In this document: positions 20,385 to 28,960 of the stretch, piece after piece
How the letters are laid out: each line of letters opens with the position of its first letter
Numbering within the stretch: the first letter of the stretch is position 1
Assembly: GCF_024347655.1 (NCBI RefSeq)
Contig: NZ_AP025514.1
Coordinates: 2,666,001-2,730,000, forward strand
DNA length: 64,000 nucleotides
Direction: 5' to 3'
Origin: Vibrio toranzoniae
Lineage (GTDB): Bacteria > Pseudomonadota > Gammaproteobacteria > Enterobacterales > Vibrionaceae
Translations under genes and position numbers: made by a program
Notes under the pieces: generated by a model
The model's database searches: none
The model's input: only the letters and a program-made list of their open reading frames with translations
What the model was told of the DNA's origin: nothing

Positions 20385-20555
20385 CAGATAGCTCGCTCAG
20401 TTATTCTTTATATCGATAGTATAATCGTACCACTTCACCCCAATTCTGGTAAGCGTCGATCCCCAGCAATTGAAGGATGACTGACTAGCAATTGTTCAAT
20501 TTGCTGAATTACTGTGTGCTCAAGCTCTCATTTACAAACAGTCACTCTGAAAAGC

Positions 20556-20584
20556 TTGAATCTTAATAGCGGTTTACCTATAGT
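20556..20584 (+). promoter_or_regulatory. Sigma-70 promoter of zapA-ssrS-fau
   Basis: TTGAAT (20556-20561), 17-bp spacer, TATAGT (20579-20584), about 110 nt before the zapA ATG, in the 308-bp ygfB-zapA divergent gap. Apart from this I see nothing else in that gap. Confidence 0.55.
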
Positions 20585-20692
20585 TTCTCCCTCAGAGGAG
20601 ATTGCTTCCTCATCGGTACTTGCACTTTTTCTTTCTCAAAAAATGGCGAAGAGCAACAGCCTTAAAATAGCGCGTTAAAGAGTTCATCCATC

Positions 20693-21001
20693 ATGAGTAA
20701 TCAAGCGGTAGACGTTGAAATATTAGGAAAACTGACTCGAGTGAATTGTCCACCAGGGCAAGAAGAGTCATTGATTGCAGCGGCGGCCGATCTCGATAAT
20801 CGATTGAAAGAGATGGCTGAACGTACTAAGGTAACCAATGAAGTGAAGCTGCTGACTATCGCAGCTCTGAATATTTGCTACGAATTACAAACGAAAAAGT
20901 TTGAAGCAAATGACGAACAAAACGCACTGACCGAGCGCATGGAACAGCTCACGACATCACTTTCAGATGTCCTCAGTAAAGTTAAGCACGGACAGCAATA
21001 G
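20693..21001 (+). CDS. zapA: Cell division protein ZapA
   Basis: FtsZ-ring cross-linker of the cytoplasm. 102 aa, N-terminal ZapA strand-helix head (AVDVEILGKLTRVNCPPGQEESLIAAAADLD region) and a C-terminal coiled coil from about 55 to 98. Followed directly by 6S RNA and fau, the order also found in E. coli. Confidence 0.95.
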   Translation: MSNQAVDVEILGKLTRVNCPPGQEESLIAAAADLDNRLKEMAERTKVTNEVKLLTIAALNICYELQTKKFEANDEQNALTERMEQLTTSLSDVLSKVKHGQQ

Positions 21002-21011
21002 CGTACACAAA

Positions 21012-21196
21012 ATTTACCCTGGAGTGTTTGTCAGAGGATTCACGTCCCCGAGCCGATAAGCAATCCCTAAGGGTTAGTACTTGAATGCTATTGAGCATGC
21101 TCGGCCCGACCGAGAAGCCTACGGTAATCATTGCTGACCCGCCTTGAACTCGCTGGTTCAAGGGCCATCTATTCTCAACGGCACTTTGGGGTATCC
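21012..21196 (+). ncRNA. ssrS: 6S RNA
   Basis: About 185 nt between zapA and fau. The ends pair (ACCCTGGAGTG with CACTTTGGGGT), and the interior carries hallmark words of 6S RNA: GTCCCCGAGCCGATA on the 5' side, GAGCATGCTCGG-CCCGACCGAGAAGCC in the middle and CCTTGAAC...GGTTCAAGGG on the 3' side, close to E. coli ssrS. 6S binds sigma-70 holoenzyme in stationary phase by mimicking an open promoter. Ends are approximate. Confidence 0.93.
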
Positions 21197-21202
21197 CTTC
21201 TT

Positions 21203-21802
21203 ATGAAGACGCTCACACGCTGCGAATTTCGCAAACAGATCCGTATCAAACGCAATGCCTTATCTGGCGAACAACAAACTCAATCCGGTTTAGACCTCGT
21301 TAAGCAGTGCATGCAGCTTGATGAGATTCAGTCTGCTCAGCATATTGCTCTTTATATTTCGATTGATGGCGAGCTCGATACCCAGCCTTTAATTGAATGG
21401 TTATGGTCGCAAGGTAAGCAAACTTATTTACCAGTATTGCACCCCTTCTCAGCCGGACATCTTTTGTTTCTGCACTACTCTCCAACCACACCCACTGTTT
21501 TGAATAAGTACGGCATTGTAGAACCTCAGCTTAATCAAATGTTGGTTCAGCCTTGTCAGCAACTCGACCTTATCCTAACCCCCCTTGTCGGCTTTGACTC
21601 TCATGGTCACCGCTTAGGGATGGGCGGCGGATATTACGATCGCACCTTAGCGAAATGGTTTGAGACAGGTAGTGGCGCAACCCCAATTGGTTTGGCTCAC
21701 GATTGCCAACATGTCGATACGCTGCCAATTGAGGAATGGGACGTTCCCTTACCTAAAATCGTGACTCCGAGTAAAACTTGGCAATGGGAAAATGACCATT
21801 AA
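21203..21802 (+). CDS. fau: 5-formyltetrahydrofolate cyclo-ligase
   Basis: Converts 5-formyl-THF to 5,10-methenyl-THF with ATP. Family motif GMGGGYYDRTLA near residue 140 is the substrate/ATP loop. The ATG at 21203 (199 aa) is chosen because the longer frame runs back through 6S RNA. Starts 6 nt after the 6S 3' end, consistent with the conserved ssrS-ygfA co-transcript. Confidence 0.93.
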   Translation: MKTLTRCEFRKQIRIKRNALSGEQQTQSGLDLVKQCMQLDEIQSAQHIALYISIDGELDTQPLIEWLWSQGKQTYLPVLHPFSAGHLLFLHYSPTTPTVLNKYGIVEPQLNQMLVQPCQQLDLILTPLVGFDSHGHRLGMGGGYYDRTLAKWFETGSGATPIGLAHDCQHVDTLPIEEWDVPLPKIVTPSKTWQWENDH

Positions 21803-21820
21803 AGCGCTATAATCGCGCCG

Positions 21821-21880
21821 CAAACGTTAACCTCGATATACAAACGTTAACCTCAATACGCGAACAATTAACTCAAAGCG
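21821..21880. repeat. Three imperfect 20-bp tandem units upstream of rpiA
   Basis: Units at 21821, 21841 and 21861; the first two share CAAACGTTAACCTC exactly, the third is degenerate (CGAACAATTAACTC). They sit between a TATAAT-like box (21808-21813) and the rpiA start, i.e. in the presumed 5' leader. Confidence 0.75.
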
Positions 21881-21904
21881 CACGACCTTATTCAGGAGAA
21901 TGGC

Positions 21905-22561
21905 ATGACTCAAGATGAAATGAAAAAAGCAGCTGGCTGGGCAGCACTTCAATATGTTGAAGAAGGCAGCATTGTAGGTGTAGGTACTGGCTCTACAGTA
22001 AATCACTTCATCGACGCACTTGGCACAATGAAAGACAAAATCAAAGGTGCGGTTTCAAGCTCTGTCGCTTCTACTGAAAAACTAGAAGCACTAGAAATCA
22101 AAGTATTTGAGTGCAACGACGTTTTCAAACTAGACGTTTATGTTGATGGCGCTGACGAAATTAACGGTTCACGTGATATGATCAAAGGCGGCGGCGCTGC
22201 TCTTACTCGTGAAAAAATCGTAGCGGCAATCTCAGACAAGTTTATTTGTATCGTAGATGGCACGAAAGCGGTTGATGTTTTAGGTAAATTCCCTCTTCCT
22301 GTTGAAGTTATTCCAATGGCACGTTCATACGTAGCTCGCGAGCTAGTGAAACTTGGTGGTGACCCAGTTTACCGCGATGGTTGCACAACGGATAACGGTA
22401 ACATGATCCTAGACGTGTACGGCATGGCGATCGAAAATCCAAAACAATTAGAAGATAATATCAATGCTATCGCTGGTGTAGTTACAGTTGGTCTGTTTGC
22501 TCACCGCGGCGCAGATGTGGTGATCACTGGCACGCCTGAAGGTGCAAAAATAGAAGAATAA
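21905..22561 (+). CDS. rpiA: Ribose-5-phosphate isomerase A
   Basis: Interconverts ribose-5-P and ribulose-5-P in the pentose phosphate pathway. Phosphate loop [12 protein letters not shown] near 26-37, catalytic DGADE near 81-85 and [11 protein letters not shown] near 94-104 are intact. 218 aa. CAGGAGAATGGC gives a strong ribosome site just before the ATG. Confidence 0.97.
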   Translation: MTQDEMKKAAGWAALQYVEEGSIVGVGTGSTVNHFIDALGTMKDKIKGAVSSSVASTEKLEALEIKVFECNDVFKLDVYVDGADEINGSRDMIKGGGAALTREKIVAAISDKFICIVDGTKAVDVLGKFPLPVEVIPMARSYVARELVKLGGDPVYRDGCTTDNGNMILDVYGMAIENPKQLEDNINAIAGVVTVGLFAHRGADVVITGTPEGAKIEE

Positions 22562-22600
22562 ATACCAGGAGATTGAGTTTTTCTGTTACTTCATTACATA

Positions 22601-22627
22601 CGGTGCCCAAGGGCGCCGTTTTTTTGC
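22601..22627 (+). terminator. rpiA terminator
   Basis: CGGTGCCC/GGGCGCCG stem, AA loop, followed by seven Ts. Confidence 0.9.
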
Positions 22628-22821
22628 TTTGTCCCCGTAAAATTATGTCTTATTCCGTAATTTTCTTACCCAAAACATTTTTTTTTTGTTACTTTATTGT
22701 TCAGAAGACGCACAAGGAAAACGTTTGTCTCCTGACAAAATGGTGAATTAGTTCCCCTCTCAGCCATTTTGTTGCACGTGCGCCGCATTTGCCCCACCTT
22801 TCCACTTTAAGGACGAGAACA

Positions 22822-24051
22822 ATGGCCAAAGTTTCACTGGAAAAAGACAAGATAAAAATTCTACTTCTAGAAGGTCTTCACCCTTCTTCTGTAGAAGTAC
22901 TGCAAGCCGCTGGTTATACCAATATTGAGTATCATAAAGGCTCATTACCAGAAGATGAGCTTCTTGAGGCTGTTAAAGATGTTCACTTCATTGGTATTCG
23001 TTCTCGCACAAACATCTCCCAAGAAGTTATTGATGCGGCTGAAAAGCTTGTTGCTGTCGGCTGTTTCTGTATAGGTACAAACCAAGTAAACCTTCAAGCT
23101 GCGGCGAAGCGCGGTATTCCTGTATTCAATGCGCCATTTTCAAATACACGAAGTGTTGCTGAGCTAGTTCTTGGTCAGGTTCTATTGCTACTTCGTGGCA
23201 TTCCAGAAAAGAACGCTCTTGCGCACCGTGGCATTTGGAAAAAGAGTGCAGACAACTCTTACGAAGCTCGTGGTAAGCGTTTAGGTATTATTGGTTACGG
23301 TCACATTGGTACTCAACTGGGTATTATTGCGGAAAATCTTGGGATGCGTGTTTACTTCTATGACATCGAGAACAAACTGTCTCTAGGTAATGCCACTCAA
23401 GTTCATACTATGACTGAATTGCTAAACAAGTGCGATGTGATCTCTTTACACATACCTGAAACTAAAGAAACTAAGAACATGATGGGGAAAGAGGAGTTCG
23501 AGCGAATGAAGCCAGGCTCTATCTTTATTAATGCGGCACGTGGCACTGTGGTTGATATCCCGGCTCTGTGTGGTGCTCTAGATTCTGGTCACCTTGCAGG
23601 TGCAGCGATCGACGTTTTTCCAACAGAACCAAAAACCAATGCAGACCCATTTGAGTCTCCGTTAATGCAGTTCGACAATGTCATCTTGACTCCTCACGTA
23701 GGTGGTTCAACACAAGAAGCACAAGAGAATATTGGTGTAGAAGTAGCAGGTAAGCTAGCGAAATACTCAGATAACGGCTCAACGCTATCAAGTGTTAACT
23801 TCCCAGAAGTATCACTGCCATTGCATACTGGAACCTCTCGTTTGCTCCATATCCACGAAAACCGTCCTGGCATTCTAACTCAGATCAACACCATCTTCGC
23901 AGAAGAAGGCATCAACATCGCAGGTCAGTACTTACAGACGGCGGCAGATATGGGTTATGTGGTTATTGATGTGGAAGCAAATCGTTCAGAAGAAGCACTG
24001 CTTAAACTGAAAGAGATCGAAGGCACAATCCGCGCTCGTCTACTTCACTAA
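22822..24051 (+). CDS. serA: D-3-phosphoglycerate dehydrogenase
   Basis: First enzyme of serine biosynthesis, oxidising 3-phosphoglycerate with NAD. Nucleotide fold motif GIIGYGHIGTQLG near 157-169, catalytic Arg/Glu/His in the NAARG, DVFPTEP and LTPHVGGST segments, and a C-terminal ACT domain (about 335-409) for serine feedback inhibition. ATG at 22822 (409 aa) follows AAGGACGAG; the ORF could extend 11 codons upstream but without a ribosome site. Confidence 0.97.
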   Translation: MAKVSLEKDKIKILLLEGLHPSSVEVLQAAGYTNIEYHKGSLPEDELLEAVKDVHFIGIRSRTNISQEVIDAAEKLVAVGCFCIGTNQVNLQAAAKRGIPVFNAPFSNTRSVAELVLGQVLLLLRGIPEKNALAHRGIWKKSADNSYEARGKRLGIIGYGHIGTQLGIIAENLGMRVYFYDIENKLSLGNATQVHTMTELLNKCDVISLHIPETKETKNMMGKEEFERMKPGSIFINAARGTVVDIPALCGALDSGHLAGAAIDVFPTEPKTNADPFESPLMQFDNVILTPHVGGSTQEAQENIGVEVAGKLAKYSDNGSTLSSVNFPEVSLPLHTGTSRLLHIHENRPGILTQINTIFAEEGINIAGQYLQTAADMGYVVIDVEANRSEEALLKLKEIEGTIRARLLH

Positions 24052-24070
24052 TCATCAAACTCGATCATTA

Positions 24071-24104
24071 GTAAAAAAGCTCTCATTATGAGAGCTTTTT
24101 TTAC
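24071..24104. terminator. Bidirectional terminator serA / SIMPL gene
   Basis: AAAAAAGCTCTCA/TGAGAGCTTTTTT stem with TTA loop, between convergent genes. Confidence 0.9.
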
Positions 24105-24165
24105 TATTTGGCCTATCGTAGGTAACTAGATCATAGTGATCGAATACCTCTCAGATATGCGTTCC

Positions 24166-24879
24166 CTATTCTTCTAGTTGATAGATCACATTAACACGAT
24201 CGCGAATAGTGATCGTTGAATCTTCATAAGAGTTCGACTCTGTTCTCGCATCCATCGCCATTGAGCGCATCAGTACGGGCTGAGAAGATTGTGCGTTGTA
24301 ATCTACACGCCATACATCACCTAACTCACGTTCAAAACCACTCGCTAGCGACTTAGCTTTCAACCTTGCATCTTTAATTGCTTCTAAGCGCGCTTGTTCT
24401 TGGTACTTAGCTTCGTCACGAACCTGAAGCTGAATATTATCGATCTGATTAATACCCTGCCCAATAGCAATATCCATGTACTCATTTAAGTTAGCTAAAT
24501 CGTTCACTTGAACCGTCACGTTACGTGAAGCTCTATAGCCAACTAGCTCAGGCTTGCCATCTTTAGGGTAATGGTATTGAGGAGACAGGTAGAGATTAGA
24601 GCTGTGTACACTCTCTTCCTTGACGCCAGCGTGATGCAGCTTGTTGAGGAAACCCGTTACAACTTTATCAACGGTTTTTTTTGCCTGTTCGGCCGTCATC
24701 GTCGATTCTACGACTCTAACAGAAAATGTTGCCATATTAGGTGTCGCAACTACTTCACCATAGCCCGTCGTTGAAATATGCGGAAAAGAGGGAGAGTTTG
24801 CCAATGAAGGAAAACTCACAGCACTCAACGCTGCAGTAAGAGTAAGAGACGTTACTAACATCTTTGGTGCAAACTTCAT
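24166..24879 (-). CDS. SIMPL-domain (DUF541) periplasmic protein, YggE-like
   Basis: Signal peptide of about 27 residues (MKFAPKMLVTSLTLTAALSA then VSFPSLANS) and a SIMPL domain recognised by ISTTGYGEVVATPNMATFSV, the N-terminal hallmark. E. coli YggE of this family is linked to oxidative-stress tolerance. 237 aa. It lies beside argP, the same neighbourhood as yggE-argO-argP in E. coli. Confidence 0.88.
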   Translation of the reverse strand: MKFAPKMLVTSLTLTAALSAVSFPSLANSPSFPHISTTGYGEVVATPNMATFSVRVVESTMTAEQAKKTVDKVVTGFLNKLHHAGVKEESVHSSNLYLSPQYHYPKDGKPELVGYRASRNVTVQVNDLANLNEYMDIAIGQGINQIDNIQLQVRDEAKYQEQARLEAIKDARLKAKSLASGFERELGDVWRVDYNAQSSQPVLMRSMAMDARTESNSYEDSTITIRDRVNVIYQLEE

Positions 24880-24989
24880 TAGGTAGACCTGTGCTAAGCA
24901 AATGTACTTTCATCATAGAGCAATTTGTCGTTTAGCCAATCCTAACCTCTCATTTCTAACAGAACATTGACGATGAAAAAATCGACAGA

Positions 24990-25886
24990 TTACTGAGGCA
25001 AGTGGTTGTGAGCATAACTTAATATCGCTTGAGATATCTCTTTGAGTACCCCACTTTCAAGCTGCCAGTGGTGCCAGTAGATGCGATAAGACAGCAGAAA
25101 ACCAGGCGTGATATCAATCAATGTCCCAGACTCTAACTCATCAATGATCTGCAATCGAGGGATCAAACAGTAGGCAACACCTGATAAACCCAAACGTACA
25201 AACGCTTCTGAGCTACCTACTGTATGATTGATCACACTGTCTCTTGGTACGTTAAAATGGTCATGAAGAAACTTCTTATGCAGGTCATCATATTGGTCAT
25301 AAGAGACCGCTGGTGCCTTGCTTAATGTGGCGTAGTTTACGCCCTCAGAAAAATAGCGCTGATGGAAGTCAGGGCTCGCCACACATACATAATCCATTCT
25401 GCCGAGATAATCAGCACTGCAGCCTGGAATCGCTTGAGACTCCAAACTGATCGCGCCGGCAACCTCACCACTTTTTATCTTATCAATGGTTCTCGCCTCA
25501 CCATGAATCGCGAGGTTCAGTTCCACTTGGCGAGACCTCATCACATCCGATAATGCTGGTAACAGCCATGTCGCCAAACTATCTGCGTTGGTTGCTATCG
25601 ATATAGAAAGAGGATGATTACCATCTTCATTCATTAATTCAGGGACAAGTTCGTGCTCTAACAAACGAACCCGGCGATACAAACCCAATAACTTTTTACC
25701 CGCAGGGGTTGGCCTTGGCGGGTTTTCTCTCACCAAAGCAGGTTGAGCTAGCCACTTTTCCAGTTGTTTGATACGTTGAGACACCGCAGACTGGGAGATA
25801 TATAACTGCTCCGCAGCCCTTTCGAAGCTACGTTGTTTCACCACAGCATCCAGTGCTTCTATCCACTTATAATCTAATCCACGCAT
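24990..25886 (-). CDS. argP: LysR-type regulator ArgP (IciA)
   Basis: Transcription activator responding to arginine and lysine, controlling the exporter argO and several amino acid genes. N-terminal winged HTH ([23 protein letters not shown] at about 20-42) closely matches ArgP; effector-binding domain follows. The ATG at 25886 gives 298 aa; a TTG one codon earlier is possible. Divergent from argO across about 140 bp, the usual target-gene arrangement. Confidence 0.92.
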   Translation of the reverse strand: MRGLDYKWIEALDAVVKQRSFERAAEQLYISQSAVSQRIKQLEKWLAQPALVRENPPRPTPAGKKLLGLYRRVRLLEHELVPELMNEDGNHPLSISIATNADSLATWLLPALSDVMRSRQVELNLAIHGEARTIDKIKSGEVAGAISLESQAIPGCSADYLGRMDYVCVASPDFHQRYFSEGVNYATLSKAPAVSYDQYDDLHKKFLHDHFNVPRDSVINHTVGSSEAFVRLGLSGVAYCLIPRLQIIDELESGTLIDITPGFLLSYRIYWHHWQLESGVLKEISQAILSYAHNHLPQ

Positions 25887-26028
25887 CAATTTGCTTCCTT
25901 TTTAAGCTAACTCAACGCCACATTAGCAACTCTAATAATAGATTAAAATCATTAATTATACTTATTCAAAAGGTCAGAGTATCTTCGCCATATAGCACGT
26001 AAATATCGTTAAATCAGTGGAGGTTAAA

Positions 26029-26658
26029 ATGAGTTTTTGGGTTTTATTACAAGGTTTTGGTCTAGGGGCAAGCATGATTATCCCTATTGGCGCTCAGAAT
26101 GCGTACGTCTTAAATCAAGGGATAAAGCGCAACCATCATTTAACCACTGCGACAATTTGTAGCCTGCTCGACACTCTGTTTATCTCATTGGGTATTTTTG
26201 GTGGTGGTGCGATTTTGTCGCAAAATGAATTGCTACTCACCTCAGTAACGTTAGGTGGTATCGCTTTTCTAACCGTGTATGGTTTGTTGTCGCTACGCAG
26301 TGCCTTTAAAGCGCCCTCAAGCGAGGAGTCAAAAGGAGAGATACTGGCTCGTGGTAAGCGCACCGTTATTTTGGGTGCATTGGCGGTTACCGTATTAAAC
26401 CCACACCTCTATTTGGATACCGTAGTGATTCTTGGTTCGATTGGCGGGCAGTTTGAAGGTAACGACAGAATTGCTTTTGCTATGGGGACTATCTTGGCTT
26501 CGTTCGTTTGGTTTTACTCTTTGTCATTGGGCGCAGCAAAGCTAGGCCCAACGCTATCTAAACCGAATGTTAAGAAAGGCATTGATATCGCAGTAGCGAC
26601 CATGATGTTCGCAATTGCTGCTGTGCTTACTCATGGACTGATTGAACAATACTGGTAA
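26029..26658 (+). CDS. argO: Arginine exporter ArgO (LysE family)
   Basis: Inner-membrane amino-acid exporter with about six hydrophobic helices; the LysE signature GASMIIPIGAQNAYVLNQG lies near 12-30. The ATG at 26029 (209 aa) has GGAGG ten nt upstream; an earlier in-frame GTG overlaps that ribosome site. Regulated presumably by the divergent argP. Confidence 0.93.
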   Translation: MSFWVLLQGFGLGASMIIPIGAQNAYVLNQGIKRNHHLTTATICSLLDTLFISLGIFGGGAILSQNELLLTSVTLGGIAFLTVYGLLSLRSAFKAPSSEESKGEILARGKRTVILGALAVTVLNPHLYLDTVVILGSIGGQFEGNDRIAFAMGTILASFVWFYSLSLGAAKLGPTLSKPNVKKGIDIAVATMMFAIAAVLTHGLIEQYW

Positions 26659-26703
26659 CCACTTAAAGAACAAAGACTACCGACCAAGCCAGACACGCCG
26701 TAA

Positions 26704-26728
26704 GTAACTCATTAATATAATGAGTTAC
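26704..26728. terminator. Hairpin between convergent argO and tetR-type gene
   Basis: Perfect 11-bp stem GTAACTCATTA/TAATGAGTTAC with ATA loop, overlapping the stop codon of the TetR gene. No clear T-run, so it may stabilise ends more than terminate. Confidence 0.5.
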
Positions 26729-27246
26729 GCTAGAATGACTCGAATTTTACTGTTCAGTTCACTCAACGCAGCTTCAAGGCTTGGCTCTGGTTGGCTCAAG
26801 TGATTTATCAAGGTCATGAAATAGCTATCCATAATCAATGGCATTTTTTCAGAAATAGATACATCGACATTAACCGTCTGAAAGAGTGCCTGATCAAAGG
26901 TGCGGTAATAATCTAGATCCCAAATGACCTCTTTGAGTAACGCTCGACTTAACTCAACATTATCAAAATAATATCGGTAGTAGTGTTCAATCAGCGAGAT
27001 ACCGACATCCACAGCACGTTTATCTTGGTCAGCAGCTAACACCTCCTGACCAATCTTTTCCAACTGCGATAGCATCCCTTCTCGAAGAATCGTCAGCTTA
27101 GTTTCAAAATGACTAAACACCGTGCCATCTGCCACACCCGCGTGACGAGCGATCTGTCGAGTTGTGGTGTTGTCATAACCATTCTCCCCAAACAACTCCC
27201 AAGCAGACGCTAAGATCTTCTGTTTCGTTATCTCTCTCTTACTCAC
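26725..27246 (-). CDS. TetR/AcrR-family transcriptional regulator
   Basis: 173 aa. N-terminal HTH typical of the family: KQKILASAWELFGENGYDNTTTRQIARHAGVADGTVFSHFETK (about 8-50). C-terminal ligand/dimer domain is not assignable to a named subfamily. It is divergent from a short membrane-protein gene; the shared promoter region contains two palindromes that are its likely operators, implying autorepression and control of the neighbour. No known drug pump lies next to it. Confidence 0.9.
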   Translation of the reverse strand: MSKREITKQKILASAWELFGENGYDNTTTRQIARHAGVADGTVFSHFETKLTILREGMLSQLEKIGQEVLAADQDKRAVDVGISLIEHYYRYYFDNVELSRALLKEVIWDLDYYRTFDQALFQTVNVDVSISEKMPLIMDSYFMTLINHLSQPEPSLEAALSELNSKIRVILA

Positions 27247-27303
27247 GAAAATACACCCTTCTCAAATCAAGCTTGATCATACTCTTAGTGCTTTAATTTG
27301 ACA

Positions 27304-27345
27304 AATTGAGCGCGCTCAATTATAAAAATGAGCATGCTCATTTTT
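27304..27345. promoter_or_regulatory. Paired palindromic operators of the TetR-type regulator
   Basis: Two perfect palindromes: AATTGAGCGCGCTCAATT (27304-27321, 18 bp) and a 22-bp one at 27324-27345 with core TGAGCATGCTCA. Both share TGAGC-N2-GCTCA and their centres are 22 bp apart, about two helical turns, so two dimers would bind the same face of the DNA. They fill the space between the divergent starts. Confidence 0.8.
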
Positions 27346-27363
27346 TATCTTGGAGATACGGAC

Positions 27364-27606
27364 ATGATGAATATATTAAACCGACTGGGACAAGTACTGA
27401 TTTTTCTGCCCACGATCTTTTGCTTCTCTTACCTACTTCGACCACTACTGATGATGATTTTGATTCCTGGCGGTTTATGTTTATTGGCTATTTTGGGAGG
27501 ACAAGAAGTAAGAAAGCCCTTATATGCGATGTTGAAAGCATCGTTGTGGCCAACGTCGAGTAGAACGAAAAATAGGGATATACAAAGAAAAGAAACTAAG
27601 CCGTGA
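27364..27606 (+). CDS. Small predicted membrane protein, 80 aa, unknown function
   Basis: Not recognised. ATG at 27364 follows TTGGAGAT. Two hydrophobic stretches (about residues 9-27 and 28-48: FLPTIFCFSYLL and LLMMILIPGGLCLLAILGG) suggest a hairpin membrane anchor; the C-terminal third is polar and Lys/Arg-rich. Its only partner is the divergent TetR-type gene, whose likely operators lie directly upstream. A longer frame from 27328 would start inside the second palindrome and is unlikely. Confidence 0.7.
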   Translation: MMNILNRLGQVLIFLPTIFCFSYLLRPLLMMILIPGGLCLLAILGGQEVRKPLYAMLKASLWPTSSRTKNRDIQRKETKP

Positions 27607-27648
27607 TAACAACTAACGAACAAGAGAAGTGATATTGAAGACAATAAA

Positions 27649-27676
27649 AAGGCGGATAACCTAAGTTATCCGCCTT
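27649..27676. terminator. Bidirectional terminator, small membrane gene / mscS
   Basis: AAGGCGGATAAC/GTTATCCGCCTT perfect 12-bp stem, CTAA loop, T-rich tail on both strands. Confidence 0.85.
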
Positions 27677-27716
27677 TCCTTATAAAAGCTTATAGCTATA
27701 AAAAACTAACTAGAAA

Positions 27717-28583
27717 TTAAGCTTCTACTTTATTCATGTGCACATCCATTTGTGGGAATGGAATTTCGATACCTTCTTTATCCAAGCCTTCTTTGATTTC
27801 TTGCATTAAGTCGAAGTAAACATCCCAATACTCCGCAGTTTTAACCCATGGACGAACTACGAAGTTTACTGAAGAATCCGCTAGCGTATGAACACCAACT
27901 TTAACACCTGGCGTTTTTAATATACGTTCATCAGATTCACAGATCTTAGTCAGTAATGCTTTTGTCTTCTGAAGATCAGCGTTATAAGAAACACCAATCA
28001 TTAGATCAATACGACGCGTCGCATGACGAGAGTAATTAGTAATAGGGCTACCAATAACACTTCCGTTTGGCACCACTACCATTTTGTTGTCTGGCGTTGT
28101 TAGAACCGTTTGGAAGATTTGAATTGAATCAACTGAACCCGCTACACCACCAATTTCCACATAGTCACCAGACTTGAATGGACGGAACGCAACGATAAGT
28201 ACACCAGCAGCAAAATTAGATAGTGAGCCTTGTAGCGCAAGACCTACAGCTAAACCTGCCGCACCAATTACAGCGACTACAGATGCAGTTTGAACACCTA
28301 AGCGACCAAGAGCAGCAATTAAGACAATAACAAACAACAAGTAACGAACTAAACCGTGGATAAACTCAACAACGGCTCGGTCCATCTTCTTCTTCTCAAG
28401 AACCTTGGACACGCTGTTCGCTACGGCTTTAACAACGAGGTTACCAATAAATAAAATTAACAGTGCTGAAATAATATTTACGCCATATTGGATAAATAGA
28501 TCTGAATTATTTGTTAACCACTTCTCAGCGTGAGATAAGCCGTCCACAAGTGGGGTTTCAATTGCTGTCGAACTATCAGCCAT
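27717..28583 (-). CDS. mscS: Small-conductance mechanosensitive channel MscS
   Basis: Homoheptameric tension-gated channel of the inner membrane that releases solutes on osmotic downshock. Three membrane helices within residues about 25-125; pore helix TM3 with the Gly/Ala pattern GAAGLAVGLALQGSLSNFAAG and the GDYVEIGG beta-domain entry are diagnostic. The second ATG (28583, 288 aa) is preferred since AGAGGA is 8 nt before it, whereas it abuts the first ATG. Gene order mscS-fba-pgk-epd is that of E. coli as well. Confidence 0.95.
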   Translation of the reverse strand: MADSSTAIETPLVDGLSHAEKWLTNNSDLFIQYGVNIISALLILFIGNLVVKAVANSVSKVLEKKKMDRAVVEFIHGLVRYLLFVIVLIAALGRLGVQTASVVAVIGAAGLAVGLALQGSLSNFAAGVLIVAFRPFKSGDYVEIGGVAGSVDSIQIFQTVLTTPDNKMVVVPNGSVIGSPITNYSRHATRRIDLMIGVSYNADLQKTKALLTKICESDERILKTPGVKVGVHTLADSSVNFVVRPWVKTAEYWDVYFDLMQEIKEGLDKEGIEIPFPQMDVHMNKVEA

Positions 28584-28901
28584 AATGTGCATCCTCTATA
28601 TAATATGCTATGGGCTAAACTGCCTTAAGCCAAACTTACTAGACAACAAAGCAAACAGTTTAACTCCTGTTAAGTCATTGTGTTAAAAGTAAATAAAAGC
28701 CAAGTCCTTTTTATAAACTGAACCAAGTCCAGTTTTTCGGCACGATATCCTATCTTTGACAGATTGCAAAGTCATATTTATGTAAGCTTTTGAAAAATAA
28801 AACTTACCGATAAACACAAATACCGATAACTAAAAGACTACGAAATTTATGCACGGTAGGCTAGGTTTTTCACATATTTAATACAAGTTTTCATCAGACA
28901 T
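28584..28901. other. Non-coding gap mscS - fba
   Basis: About 320 bp, AT-rich, with no ORF, repeat or recognisable motif. It must hold the mscS promoter but I cannot place it confidently. Confidence 0.6.
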
Positions 28902-28932
28902 AAAAAAACCCGCTCATTAAGCGGGTTTCTTA
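28902..28932 (-). terminator. fba terminator
   Basis: AAACCCGCT/AGCGGGTTT stem; on the minus strand followed by a run of seven Ts. Confidence 0.85.
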
Positions 28933-28960
28933 AAACTCAAAGAGTACTTAATTCAAAGAA

